From assembly GCA_025765595.1 (NCBI GenBank), contig JAIVFH010000021.1, positions 310,001-374,000 on the forward strand: a DNA stretch of 64,000 nt. Direction: 5' to 3'. The first letter of the stretch is position 1. Every line of letters starts with the position of its first letter. The translations under genes were made by a program, and so were the position numbers. The DNA comes from Obelidium mucronatum. Lineage: Eukaryota; Chytridiomycota; Chytridiomycetes; Chytridiales; Chytriomycetaceae. The notes beneath the pieces were generated by a model. That model saw only the letters and a list, made by a program, of their open reading frames with translations, was not told the origin of the DNA and made no database searches. Below, one piece after another: positions 42,060 to 54,501 of the stretch.

Positions 42060-45017
42060 ATGACAGAAAAGTCTGAGGAGCTCAATGCCAACGGCAAGAA
42101 GCCATTGAAGATGGAAGAGGCGGTCCACGTCGAAGTTGCCGATGAGATCTCCCCAGAGCTCGAAGCCCTCTTGCACACCGAGCCATTGCAGGGTTTGACT
42201 GACGCTCAGGTTGCTGAGCGTACTGCCCAATTCGGTCTCAACGAAATCCCAGAGACCAAGTCCAACCCCCTCCTCAAGTTCCTCTCTTACTTCCTTGGCC
42301 CCATCTCCTACCTCTTGGAAATTGCCTGTATCCTTTCTGGTATCTTTGCTCACTGGGCTGATTTCGGTATCTTGCTTGCCGTCTTGATCATCAACGCCTG
42401 CATTGGTTTCTTCGAAGAAGCCCGTGCCGAATCTGCCTTGGATGCCCTCAAGAACACCCTTGCCTTGAAGTCTCGTACCTGGAGAAACGGCAAGCTCGTT
42501 GAAGTCGACTCCAACACCTTGGTTCCTGGTGACGTTATTGCTCTCCGTCTTGGAGACATTATCCCAGCCGACTGTCGTCTTTTGGGTGTTGGTGTGCAAG
42601 GTGAAATCTCTGAAGGTACCCTCCAAATTGATCAAGCCGCTCTTACCGGTGAATCCCTCCCTGTCAACAAGGGCAAGGGCGCCACCGCTTACTCCTCCGC
42701 TATCGTCAAGCAAGGACAGATGTTGGCCGTTGTTACCAAGACTGGTATCAACACCTACATCGGTCGTGCTGCCAACCTTATCTCCATCACCACTGAAGAA
42801 GGACACTTCCAAAAGATCATTAACTCCATTGGTAACTTCTTGGTTATCATCACTTTGGTGAGTACACTACACAAATTGGGGGCTGAATTGCCTGGCTTGC
42901 AATTTTTCCGGGATTAGATTTTTTCTTCATTGAGTGCTAATCACAACTTTCCATTTTCAAATGTCTAGGCCATGGCGGTTGTTCTCTTCTTGATCCGTGT
43001 GTGGGGAAGACCATCCAACCCAGAAGACCCACTCCTCACCAGAATCAAGCACTCCCTCATGGAAGTCCTTGTCTTGACCATTGCCGCCATTCCAGTCGGT
43101 CTCCCAACCATCATGTCCGTTACCATGGCTGTGGGAGCTTCCCAACTTGCTAAGAAGGAAGTTATCGTCAAGCGTTTGACTGCTATTGAAGAACTCGCCT
43201 CCGTCTCCATTCTTTGTTCCGACAAGACTGGTACTTTGACCTTGAACAAGCTCTCTTTCGACGTTCCATACCTTTCCAACAAGGGAAACACCACCGACGA
43301 CTTCGAAGGCACCGGAATCAAGTACGACGAACAGGACCTCTTGTTGCACTCCTTCTTCGCCTCTGAACCAGGAGCGCAAGATGCTATCGAATCTGCTATC
43401 CGTAAGGCCGCCCAGGAACGTGTCACTGTCCTCAAGGAACGTGAAAACCAGGATCACCTCATCCCAGGTTACAAGGTCAACAACTTCATTCCATTCAACC
43501 CAACCTCCAAGTACACTGAAGCTACCGTTACCGACCTTGCCACTGGAAAGCAATTCCGAGCCATTAAGGGTGCCCCACAAGTTATCGTTAAGATGGTTGG
43601 TGGACACGATGAAGCTACTGAAGCCGTCAACAACTTTGCCAGACGTGGTCTCCGTGCTCTCGGTGTTGCCCGTACCATCGACGACGCCATGACCAAGTTT
43701 GAAATGATTGGAATGATCTCTCTTCTCGACCCACCACGTCCAGACTCTGCCCACACCATTCAGGAATGCCACAACCTCGGAATTGCCGTCAAGATGATTA
43801 CTGGAGACCAGCAAATTATCGGAAAGGAAGTCGCTCACCGTCTTGGAATGAACCGTACCATCTTGGATGCCAGCAAGTTGATGGACTCCTCCCTTGATGA
43901 AGAAGCTTTGATTGACCGTTGCGTTAAGTGTGATGGTTTCGCCCAGGTTATCCCAGAACACAAGTACAAGGTCGTCGAATTGCTCCAAAAGCGTGGTTAC
44001 CTCGTTGGTATGACTGGTGACGGTGTTAACGATGCTCCAGCTTTGAAGAAGGCCAACGTCGGTATTGCTGTCGAAGGATGTACCGATGCCGCCCGTTCTG
44101 CCGCTGATATTGTCTTGCTCGCTGAAGGTCTCTCCACCATCGTTGACGGTGTCAAGTGTTCCCGTGCCATTTTCCAAAGAATGAGATCCTACGCCTTGTA
44201 CCGTATTGCCTCTACCATCCACTTCTTGTTGTTCTTCTTTATCTCCATCTGTGCCTACGGATTCTCTCTTCCACCAAAGTTGATTCTTTTGATTGCCGTC
44301 TTGAACGATGCCGCCACCTTGGTTATCTCTGTTGACAACGCTCAGATTTCCCAACGCCCAGACAAGTGGCGTCTTGGTCAACTCATTACTCTCTCCTTTG
44401 TCCTCGGTTTCTTGTTGATGATCATCTCCTGGGCCCACTTCTGGGTTGCTCACTACGGTGCTGGATTCACTACTCTCTCCTACGACGACTTCCCAGATGT
44501 CCCCAACGCCGGAGTTCTGCAAACCATCATGTACCTCCAGATTTCTTCCTGCCCACACTTCGTCATCTTCTCTACCCGTCTCCCAGGTTACTTCTACGAA
44601 AACATGCCATCTTGGACTTTCATTTTGGTCGTTGCTGGTACCCAAGTCTTTGCCATGTTCATGTCCATCTTTGGTGTCCGTGCCCTTGATGCCACTGCTA
44701 TCGGTTGGGGATGGGGTATCGGAGTCTTGGCTGTTTCCACTGTCATGTTTATGATTTTGGATGTTGTTAAGGTGTACATGATCCGCAAATGGTCCTTTGA
44801 CTTGACTGTCAAGTTGTACCCAACCAAGGCCAGAAAGGCTGAGTTGCAAGACCGTTTGGCCAAGCGTAGCATCAAGAACCGTGTCGACGAGAATGTTATC
44901 AAGGCCCGCAAGGTGTTGTACTTGACCATGGGTGTCATTGCTTGGAGAAAGGCTGTTGAGGCTTCTAGAAAGAAGGTTGCTGGAGCCAACTCTAGCACCA
45001 CTCTCTATGTGAACTAG
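42060..45017 (+). CDS. PMA1: plasma-membrane H+-ATPase (P-type, P3A)
   Basis: Exons 42060..42857 and 42969..45017 give about 948 residues, normal for the family. Actuator loop TGES (LTGESLPVNKG), phosphorylation site CSDKTGTLTLNK, nucleotide-binding KGAPQVI, hinge DPPRPDSA and TGDGVNDAPAL are all present. TM4 has IPVGLPTIMSV, as in proton pumps, and TM6 VLNDAATLV carries the Asp of the proton site. The C-terminal regulatory tail is basic (ARKAELQDRLAKRSIKN...) and ends TTLYVN, unlike yeast or plant tails. Codons are strongly biased to C- and G-ending forms compared with neighbours, which suggests very high expression. It energises the plasma membrane for nutrient uptake and works with the K+ channel and permease types seen in the window. 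Confidence 0.95.
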
Positions 45018-45213
45018 ATGGGACGTTGAGACGATTTTCTGTTTTTCGTTTTTGTTGGGTTTTATTGATTGAAACTTAATGGATTTTATATTTGCTTCCT
45101 CTTTTTTTCATCCGGTTGTGCGGTGCGCGTCATATTAGTATAACGAATACAAGAAACGTCGAAGTCAGTTTTAGACTATCTTATTTTTATTATTTTTCTT
45201 TGAGATTTTCCTG

Positions 45214-45570
45214 ATGATCGACGCATCCAAAACATCACCTTCTGAAACCACAATCTCATCACTTCCTCCTGAACTAATAGAACAAATCCTCTTGAATCTG
45301 CCTGTAGATGATTACTTGATTTCCGTTGGCTTATCGTCAAAACCATTGTTTGCGGAATACATTTTTCGAAAAAGCCACTTTGCACAACGGCATTTGAAAC
45401 TTGCGTTACGCGAATCAGTATTGAGTGATTCTACAGTATGGTTGGAAAAGAGTTTTGAGATGATGCTTTCGCGTTTTTTGGAAAGTGGAGGGAAATCATC
45501 AAGGCGTCTTCTTTTGAATTATGAAAGGAGCATATGGATGACTGCAACAAAATATCGGAGGCCGAAATAA
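45214..45570 (+). pseudogene. F-box-like fragment followed by a 39-nt A-tract (possible retrocopy)
   Basis: A 118-codon intronless frame has an F-box-like motif (SLPPELIEQILLNLPVDDYL) and QRHLKLALRE, resembling the N-terminal third of the F-box/ankyrin protein at 29644. No ankyrin repeats follow. An AATAAA (45566-45571) overlaps the stop, and 37 nt later a run of 39 A begins at 45608. Signal, spacing and A-tail are what a reverse-transcribed mRNA would leave. It could also be a small independent gene. Confidence 0.5.
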
Positions 45571-45607
45571 ATAGCTTTAACTGCTATTGAAAGTATTGCC
45601 AAAGTCG

Positions 45608-45646
<39 letters not shown>
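45608..45646 (+). repeat. 39-nt poly(A) tract ending one base before an ATG
   Basis: A pure A-run, the longest homopolymer in the window. It separates the F-box fragment from the RluA-like/PrmC gene (ATG 45648). It is either the poly(A) tail of a retrocopy or an A-rich leader/promoter element of the next gene; its length may be inexact in the assembly. Confidence 0.8.
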
Positions 45647-45647
<1 letters not shown>

Positions 45648-47513
45648 ATGGCTCCAAAACGACGACGAGACCTTGAAGCAGATTCCCCAAACACTCGCCT
45701 GAAAACCAACTCTCTCACTGGAGATTTCTCAGAAGTAACGGCAAACGAATCGTCTAAAATAGGACAAGTTCCTCAGAGCTTCTTTCCCAGCAGTAGTTTC
45801 ATCACCCAAAGATGTTGGCCATTTGATCAAACTTGGGCTAGTCTCAATCAACGGAACTATCCTCAAAAAGCAAATGGTGACTGTAAAGCCTGGTGATCGT
45901 GTCACTCTTGTTCATCCAAGTACTGCTCTCTCAGCAGAAGCGAAACTGGCAGAGACTCTTGGAGTTAAAGTGCACTGGGAAAATAATAACCTTGCAATCG
46001 TCTGGAAACCAAGCGGTGTTTTGATTTCTGGAAGCTCAAAGAACTCTTTGGCTGCTTTGGTTCCAGCCATATGTTCCAACGTTACTGAGTGCAAGTTTCT
46101 GACTAGTCTCAACACATCAACGGCGGGTCTTGTTTTGTGCTGCAAATCAAAGGCTTTGTTTGATAGTCTGGATGATATGCATGGGAATGGACTTATTTCG
46201 GAAACCTGGACTGTTGTCGTTCAGGGCCATGTTGGAAATATACGCTCTTTAGCGAGTCACGAAACCTTTGAAATCGATTCCGAGATTGATGGTGTTCTTG
46301 GGGCAGTTTCGCTTGTTACTTTCTTGGAAGCTTCAAGAACACGGAATTTCTGTTCAAAGGGGGGATCTTGGTTATCTTTGTGTCTGGTTTCTCCATTACA
46401 AGGATCTAGGCCCGTGCCGTTTCAGGCGTTGCGTCATTTGGAGACTTCGTTGCATCCTGTTCTTGAGGGGGATTCGTTGGCGCTGACCGGTTTGGATTTC
46501 GAGTTTGGTAAGACCGGGTCAGTGAATATTTCAACATCAGACTGAAGAATATAATTTTAAGGACAGCTGGCAAAACCGTATCAGTGACCTTGGATATCCC
46601 GAAAAAACTCAAGAACCTTTTGAAAAGAGAACAAGAAGCTTGGACGGGCCAAAGAGCTCAGAATCTTGAGCAGCTCAAAAAAGCTGGCATCGAAGCGTCG
46701 GCTAGTATTCTTGATTCGTTGGACTCTGGAACCCCAATCTCATACATTTTGGGAAAGCATCGTTTTTATGGGTTGGACTTTATTGTATCTCCTGCCGTCA
46801 TGATTCCGAAACCAGGAACAGAGGTGTTGCTACAATCTGTCATTCAAAAGACACATTCGCTGCGAGGAGCTGAAGGGTCAGGAGGAGTCAGAAGGAATCC
46901 ACATGTTTTAGATCTGGGAACTGGAAGTGGATGCATCCTTGTGTCTTTGCTGCAAAGTCCGCATTTGAAAAACTCAAGAGGATTAGGAATCGATTTGTCG
47001 AAAGATGCCCTGGAAATCGCAAAACAAAACGCCGCCAAGCATGGGTTGATAACAACAACCAACAGCAATCGGATCATATTCGGAGAAACGTCGTTTGAAG
47101 GACTACCGAAATATCTGGAAACGGAGTATTCAAAAGCGGTCAAGGAGCCTTTCGATTACATTGTAACAAATCCACCGTATTTGGAAGCGAAGCTGTGGGA
47201 AAGCGATCGGTTGTACTCATCCCAAAAGCATGAGCCAAGGATTGCACTTGTTGGTGGGGATGATGGGCTAGAAGCGTACCGTCAAATCTATAGGGCATTG
47301 AGCAAAACGAGTGAAATTGGCTATCTATGCAAAGGATCTGTGTTGTTTGTTGAAGTTAACAATGGTGAACTTGCAAAAAAAGTGGAAACTTTGTTCTGTG
47401 GCTCTGCTAACGTGATAAGAGACGATGACAAATTATCTGAAGGATGGAGGTTCATTCGTGTAGATGTTGACGGGAAGGGCATTGAGAGATGCGTAGTATT
47501 TGAGTGGAAATAA
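45648..47513 (+). CDS. fusion of a degenerate RluA-like pseudouridine synthase and a PrmC/HemK glutamine methyltransferase
   Basis: After a basic 40-residue start, an S4 RNA-binding motif (LIKLGLVSINGTILKKQM) leads into an RluA-like domain (LAIVWKPSGVLISG). Its active-site motif reads TSLNTSTAG where active enzymes have RLDxxTSG, so the catalytic Asp is Asn. An intron (about 46507-46567) joins EF|AGKTVSVTLDIPKK to the second half. There VLDLGTGSGCILVSLL binds S-adenosylmethionine and NPPY (IVTNPPYLEAK) is the glutamine-methylating motif of PrmC/HemK. This half (46584-47513) is full length and would methylate the GGQ Gln of release factors, probably the mitochondrial one. One base shift near 45775 separates the start from the S4 domain. 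Confidence 0.72.
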
Positions 47514-47740
47514 ATGAACTGCTATGTATACAATGTTGAGTGCCCGCCAGTGGGCCTTTTTGATTAGTTTGTAAGTGGGGCTGTCCTTTGTACCTCTTGC
47601 CAAGTCTCATGTTAGGGTTTGTAAGCATTTGAAAAAATCTGAAATTGAACAGAAAAAGAAACCCAGTTCAACGCCAGCCCCGCCTGTATTCATCAAACAA
47701 CTATCCGAGAAAGCAACCAGTCAACGCACTTGGGGCCACT

Positions 47741-50086
47741 ACCGATGAGCCACACACCGCCAATGTCTCTGCTTGGTGGACATCAACCATCAGCGATGCA
47801 GTCCACCCAAGTCCCCCTCTTGATCCATCCTTTGGGCGACTTTGTCAGGTCGCCGTCCGCTTCGTCTGAGGCATTTGTCCTCAGTCCTAGGGGTGCTGAG
47901 GGCTCAGGCCCGAGCCAAGCTGCTCACTATCACCGGCAGCCATCCAGCCACAAGACAGGCAGCAGACACGCATCATCGCACCAGCCAAATGAGACAAACA
48001 GACTGCATCCATACAGAAGAAGTCACCACCAGCCTGGCTTGGCGTCAGAGTCAGGTTTGTACTAGTGTTCAACTTCACTTGGCATTTGTCGGGCACCCAG
48101 CTAAAATAGAACTTTGTGTTTGCATTCGTGTCTGAAGGACATCTGCGAAGCTCAAGCAGCGCGAGCGGAAGCAAGGGACTTGGCTTGCAGTTGTTTGTAG
48201 ATGATGACGATACTGATACTGGAGCCATTTATAACAACTCGGAGATCCTCATGTCCCCTTCGTCAGAGAGCGATAACGATATTGAGTGTTTGATGGAAGA
48301 TGGAGGCGATGGCTTTGCTTTGAGTCCTTTGCAGGATGAAGTGGAACCCAATGAACCAAATATCAATGTACACCAGTCGTTCCATCTGCCACAGCAGTCG
48401 AAACAGGATTCTGGATTTCTGAATCCAAACAGTTTTCACACGGGACTTGGATTGTCGAGTCATCAGCTTCATCAGCAAATGCAGATGAATGCTTTACTTC
48501 AGCAGCAGCAACATCTGCAGCAGCAACATCTGCAGCAGCAACAACAGCAGCACCAATATCAGCAGCATTCACAGATGCTGATGTATCAGCAACAACGAAT
48601 GCAGCAAATGCAACTACTTCAACAACAACATCAAAGACAATCTGATCCTCAAAAAGTCCAGGACGCTGAAGACTTGGCGTCATTTGCTGCTTGGGTGACG
48701 CTACGTTTGCTTGAGCGTCGATGGAGTCTTTTGCAGGAACAAAACGCTGCTGGTAAAAGTGCGAGTGTGTCAACTCTCCCTACTGCCGGTGCTTCTTCCA
48801 TAAGACAAAGCCCGCTTGTACCTGCGCACGCACAATCCGCGATCTTGCCACAACAAGGTCCAGCATCAGCTGGACCAAATGGAAAAAGACCGCTATTAAA
48901 TCGATATCAAGCATCAAAGCAAAGAGTGGATCCAAACTTTGGGATATCGGGAGGATTCAGTGGCGACTTTTAATTCGTTGGGCAGTACTGCTGTTGGCGC
49001 AGATTCATACTACAGAGGATCATCGTCTTTATTGTCCGTCAAGGATAGTTCATCAGTCGTCCCAGTCATTGGCGCATGCCGGTGCCAGACGAAAGAATGA
49101 ACTCCATTACAAATCAAGTTTCTACATTTCAAATCTCAGTCTTCTGGTAGCACAGCTTCTGTTACTTTCAAGTCTCCAGAAGGGTCACCACTAATGGGAC
49201 AACAAGAGTTTGCCTCATCTCCGATATCCGAAAGCATACACCAACCCCACCCACTTTCTCATTATAAGCCCCAAGGACTTCCACCGATTATGCAAAGTGT
49301 GGATACTCTCAGAACTAGTACAAACACACCATCATCATCCTTATACCATGGATTTTCGCAATCCCAACACTCAACCGCCTCTTCCACTTCCCAATCGCTT
49401 ATGAAAGCCTCATATAATAATCAAGCCAGTATTTCATCAGCAACAAATATCCCTCAACAAATACACTCTCCTCATCCAGTCGCAATGCCCCCACAACCGT
49501 CAAAACAGCCACTTAAACACTCTCTGCCTCCAGCATATGTATCTCACTATGCATCGAAACTAACCCGCCTCACGCAATTAACACTCTTGCGTGCTCCTAC
49601 ACCCCCACAAACAATTCTCCTGGCCCTCCACCTCCTTCGAAGACTCATTTCAACACCGAGATCTCTCCCCACGCGGATAACAACGCCAACGAGAATGCTT
49701 CTGGGATGCCTGATGGTTGCAGACAGTGTTTTCGGGAGTGAGCGGGGTGTTGCGAGTCGCGATTGGAAAGCGATTGCACAATATTGTGGGCTTCGAGAAG
49801 ACGGTGCTGATGGGGACACAGTCAAGACCAAGCAGGAGCGAGTACCAACGATGGGTTAGGTTTCATTGCTGGAATCAAGAAGGATGTTCTTGTTTTCTTG
49901 GATTTTAATCTGGAGCCGAGTTTTAAAGGGTATTCGGATTGGTTAGGGGTTTTGAAGGATTTTTTGAAGGAACAGAATGGTGCTGTTGTGGATGATCGAA
50001 GAAGGAGAACGAGACAGATATTGGAGGATTTGGAGAAGGCCGACCCTGATGGTGAGGGGAGGATTTCTATGGGTTGGAAATGGTGA
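47741..50086 (+). CDS. cyclin-like (Pho80/PCL-type) protein, copy 1, with Gln-rich region
   Basis: From the ATG near 47744 (MSHTPPMSLLGGHQ) a Ser/His-rich start is followed, after an intron or indel near 48055-48110, by an acidic segment and a long Gln-rich run (48460-48640). A conserved block DLASFAAWVTLRLLERRWSL is followed by a cyclin-box-like region: LPPAYVSHYASKLTRL, PPQTILLALHLLRRLIS, TPTRMLLGCLMVADSVFG and, after a frame change near 49860, DFNLEPSFKGYSDWLGVLKD. The protein ends MGWKW at 50086. The order fits a fungal PCL/Pho80-type cyclin that would activate a Pho85-like kinase. Frame changes near 48973-49194 may be introns. Confidence 0.5.
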
Positions 50087-50256
50087 TGAGTGAATTATAA
50101 ACATATCGTATTCCTTTTTTTTCGATTGCATAGTGAATAGAGAACAAAGATGTTGCAAATATGTGTTTACTTTAATTCTTGGAAGTTATATCGCCAAGTC
50201 TCTCATCTTTTACCAATCATCCAAAAATAGCTCATCAACACCAACAATTGAGCACC

Positions 50257-52706
50257 ATGGCACCGCTTCCTCAGACTTCGGATAATCCCATGATCACTGT
50301 TGAGCACCATTCAATGCCTGGGAGTGGTTTTATGCAACCGGAACAGTCTAGCCACAGTCACCCAACAAGTGGCATCAACCTTCTCATTTCAGCAGCAGAA
50401 ATCTACAATTCAACTTCGACTACGTCCGTTCAATGCTCCTCGGATGAACAAAGCGGACGCCTCTTGCGACCAGCTACAAGTCACTCAGCAAGAAACCAGT
50501 CTTTACATCTGTCAGAGTCAAATAGAAACCATCCTTATAGACGAAATCATCCGTCGGTTGCTTTACCGGATCTAGGTATTTGCGTCTGCCACTATCAACT
50601 CTCAACCAGCCTCAAAATTGACATCCTGAAACAAAACAAACACAGTGACAGCTCGAACCCTCAGTTCTACAAATGGAGAGATGATAATACCCAATGGTGA
50701 TAACTCAAACTTGCCATCCTTGATGGTCATGGATGAAGGCCCTTCAGCAACAACTGTCCCGCCGTTCCTGTCATCTCCACAAGCCACTTCGGAACTTGGA
50801 GTGCAAGCAGACTTAATGGGAACAGGAGAAGCTCTTGCGGAGAGTCCGATTGCAGCTGGAGAGGATGAAGAGTTGGTTTCGGTAGTCCCTGCCAAACAAA
50901 GACAATATCAGCCACGGAACAGCAACATCATCAACATCAGTGAGAATGATGCCACCACCACGACCGATTCCAAGAAGATCAATTCAACTGCTAGTGATGC
51001 TACATTACGGAAGAAATCACCCCCTTGTGAGACCCCATGGAATTCACGTTGGCAGATTACCCTCAGGAATGACGATGGGTAGTTTTCGACAGGACAGTGA
51101 ACTCGCAAATGGAGCCGCACCGCCCCCAGCTTTTACCTGGACCGGAAGTTGTACAGGCGGCCACCAAAAACAGCGGGATCATCGCGGCCACAGGCGAATC
51201 CGGAAACTGTTCAGGATGCCAAAGATTTAGCCGCGTTTGCGGCGTGGGTTACGTTGAAGTTGATTGGGCGGCGGTGGAGTCTTTTGATGGAGCAGAATGG
51301 GGCTGGAGTTTCTGGGACTTCGTCGTTGCATGTGGGGAATTCGTTTGCAACAGGTGACGCTAGTTCTGGGGCTAGGAGTGGAGGTAGCGGTAGTTATTCT
51401 GTGTTTGTGAATGCGATTCCAGATTCTGCGTATATTGCTGGCTCTATGGCGGTGGCTAGTGGAGCTGATTCTACTCTTGGAAGCGTTTCACTCCCTAATT
51501 TGTCGGAAAGGCCGCCCTTGAAGCGATATCAAGCGCAAAGACAAGGAACATTGTCTTCATTATCCGCATGTATTGGGTCTGATACTGGAGGGGTCACTAC
51601 CCATGACGTCTTGCAACAGCCGAGTAATTTAACCACAAGTCACACTATACCCGTTTCTGAGAATCTAGACGCGGAATCCGAGCAACCAGCAACTTGTGCT
51701 TCGCCTCAAGGCTCCTTTCTGATGGAGAACAACTACGCAGCGTCTCCAACTTCATCTCCCATAATGCAAGCCCAAACGAATATCCCATCTTTTGAAACAA
51801 CAGCACCGATTTTACCCAAGCTTTCAACACCAAAAGAATCGAATACACCTCTCCCGTCGCTCAACCGAATCCTACCAAGTCGCATTCAATACCCGCAAAA
51901 CCATCCGAGTCGACAGTACCACTCCCAATATACTCCAAGCATCACACACGCACACCCATTCTCACAACCTCTTTCCAGACCTCAATCATACCACCACCAC
52001 CACCACCAACACCACAATCAATCCACTTCAACGCCAATCCAACTCCAAATACCAACCACATCACTATCACCGCCCCCAAAACACACACTCCCACCAGCCT
52101 ACATTTCACACTACACATCCAAACTAACACGCCTCGCGACCCTGACGCTCTTGAAAACGCCGACCCCCCCACAAACGATGCTCCTCGCTCTACACCTCCT
52201 GCGACGGTTGATCTCGACACCGAAGCCTCTGCCTGCAAGTATCAGCACGCCGACGCGGATGCTGTTGGGGTGTTTGATGATTGCGGATAGTCTGTTTGGA
52301 GGCGAGAGAGGGGTACCGAGTCGTGTGTGGAGTGCGATTGCGCAGGTCAGTGGGTTGAAGGAAGGGGCGGAGGATGTGGATCCGGTGTCTCCCGGCGTTG
52401 GGGGCGCAGGTGCGAGAGGGAGGAGGTGTGGATGGGAAGAGGCTTGGATTGGTTGCGAAAATGAAGAAGGATGTGTTGGTGAGTTTGTGTTTTAATCTAC
52501 ATGGTAGCGTCGTTGGGTATGATGCGTGGTTGCAGGTTTTGAAGGACTTGTTGAAGGAGGAGGAATCAACAATGGATCTGCCGGCGGCGCAGGAAGGGAA
52601 ATTGGTGGTTGGTAGTGCGAGTCGAGATATGAAGTGGAGGACGCGGAAGATTTTGGAGGACTTGACTGTGGGGGAAGGGAAGTTAGGAATGGGTTGGAAG
52701 TGGTGA
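50257..52706 (+). CDS. cyclin-like (Pho80/PCL-type) protein, copy 2
   Basis: Paralog of copy 1 in tandem, sharing KDLAAFAAWVTLKLIGRRWS (about 51220), LPPAYISHYTSKLTRLATLT, PPQTMLLALHLLRRLIS, TPTRMLLGCLMIADSLFG and the tail YDAWLQVLKDLLK...GMGWKW. The N-terminal half is Ser/Thr-rich and differs from copy 1; the Gln run is replaced by a His run (near 51985). Frames change near 50640-50700, near 51080-51150 and between 52400 and 52480; the last is probably an intron or indel within the cyclin fold. The 448-codon central frame (51149-52495) is intact. The true start is uncertain (ATG near 50257, MAPLPQTSDN). Confidence 0.5.
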
Positions 52707-52813
52707 ACTATATTACACGCGCTCTATATTAATATGGCACTCCAACAAGTGCATCTATGATGATTTCTTGGTTGCAATATGAAATTCTATTTTGAAAAAA
52801 ACTCCACAACCCA

Positions 52814-53462
52814 TCATACAACGCGGGCCTCGGCAGCCTTCAACGCCTCCCGACATTGAATCGAATACTCTCTGAAAGGAATAAACGCTCTCCAAACAAT
52901 CCAAACTGTATACGCAATCGTAACAACAACACCAGTTCCCAAGCCAACATATTTCACATTTTCAAACGAGGCGCTGTCCAAATTCATGTCGTTCTTGTAC
53001 AAGACAGTGTAGTAGACAATGCTCCAAACAACCTTGATGGCTCCCCAGAAAATGTAGTAATAAATAAAGAGGGCCATCCATTCGGGGATTCTGCGGTCGA
53101 CTGCCATGTATCCCAACACGTTGAAACCGGTAATCACGAGGAGATCAACCGTGTTGAAGATTATGTTTGCGTCATTGAATCTCTTGATTGAGTATACATT
53201 GATTGCAAGGGAAAAGGCAAGGAGAATCGGGATGAGGACCAGGTAGCGACGGATACTGGTGCTTGCAGGAACGTTCCACCAAAGCGGCTCTGGGGGAACA
53301 TTGAGGTTTCCTTGGAGGGCTTCTGGAGAAATTGGTTGTGCTTCGTTGAGCTCTTTGATGCTCTGAAGTAAGGGTAATTTGCGTGAGCTATTCTACATGT
53401 GTGTGTGTGTGATGCATGCAACATTGTTCTTCCGACTCAACTGGAAACTTTGGAAAGGACAT
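52814..53462 (-). CDS. four-TM membrane protein of unknown function
   Basis: The minus-strand frame from about 53365 reads SIKELNEAQPISPEALQGN, a hydrophilic start, then four hydrophobic helices: YLVLIPILLAFSLAINVYS, LLVITGFNVLGYM, WMALFIYYYIFWGAIKV with VVWSIVYYTVLY, and VVVTIAYTVWIVWRAF. It ends CREALKAAEARVV at 52814. A 5' exon starting at ATG 53462 (MSFPKFPVESEE) is likely, joined through an acceptor CTTCAG. No family recognised; helices are aromatic-rich. Confidence 0.55.
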
Positions 53463-53658
53463 GGAAGGTCAAGCGACAAGATAAATTTTTGAATTGATTT
53501 CAGACTCTTTTTTGTATTTTAAATATTCGTGGGCCAAGAAAAAAAAAAGCGGCATTTCAGCCCAGAAATTGATTGCTTTGCCGCACCACAAAAAAAAAAA
53601 AAAAAAAAAGTATTATGATTCCATGGGAATCTGCTTTTTTTGCATTTTAATGTTTATT

Positions 53659-54305
53659 TTATTGCATAGAGCACTTGAACACAAGCCTCACAAGACTCCA
53701 CCAAGTTTCCAAATAATCGACTCCTGTATTACCACCACTCAAAGATTCGCGAATCATTTCAGAAACCAAAGCATGCGAGTTACAAGGATGAAGCGCGAAA
53801 AAGGGGATCCGTAGGGCCGGGTGGTCTTGTTGTGTTATCACTGGACTCATTATTTGATTGTCGTTAGGATTCATTGATAAGATGTCCGGGTTGATGTAAT
53901 CCAGGTATGAAATAGGCGATCCGTGGGTATCCCAGGCAGCGAAAAGGAGTGTTGGGGTTTGATAGGTGGGTGAATATGTAATGTGGAGTTCAAGTGTCGT
54001 TGTTGCTGTTGTTTCCAACTGGCAAGCGGCGGCTAAGGAAGGGTCATTTGGTTCTATAAGCGTTTCGTCGTCTTCATCGATTTCGATATTGCTTCTGGGA
54101 ATGTTTGAAGGTGTCGAAGATGGTGTAATCTGTTTCCGAGCCACTGCATAAGGATAGGGAATCGTCTAAATCAAATGTGGGTGGGTCATTCTGGAATGCA
54201 AAAAACATGAAGTGCTTTTTTTTTTACGTCATAGTATTTAAAGTCCGAGTGGTGCCGGCTTTCAACGAATGACAAAAGGGATGCTTTGAACGCAGCCACG
54301 TCCAT
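53659..54305 (-). CDS. ATG10: Atg10-like E2 enzyme of autophagy
   Basis: The C-terminal part reads TPTLLFAAWDTHGSPISYLDY, then ITQQDHPALRIPFFALHPC and YLETWWSLVRLVF. The order W-D...L, HP.L..PFF.LHPC and the Trp-rich end matches Atg10, with the catalytic Cys in HPC. Atg10 transfers Atg12 to Atg5 during autophagosome formation. The first exon starts at ATG 54305 (MDVAAFKASLLSFVES) and is followed by an intron starting GTAAAAAA; the exact acceptor was not fixed, so the join (54170-54235) is approximate. The middle is acidic (IDEDDETLIEPND). It ends at 53659. Confidence 0.6.
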
Positions 54306-54501
54306 TTGAACCAAAAATAAAAAACATCGCCCAATCATATGTTTTAATTTATTATTATCTAACACGTCAGAAAAAAAAAAGAATGCAGACGCCTTCTATA
54401 CAAAAAGATCCCTTCATTATCCCATCATCCCATCATCATCATCATCATCATAAAAAAAATGGGCGCCAGCCTCATCACCCTGCCACTTTTCGCCGTCATC
54501 A

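Noticed and set aside
42957..44849. Long minus-strand open frame (630 codons) opposite the H+-ATPase
   Set aside because: It is antisense to a strongly codon-biased conserved gene, has low-complexity Ser/Gly/Asp composition and no family match.
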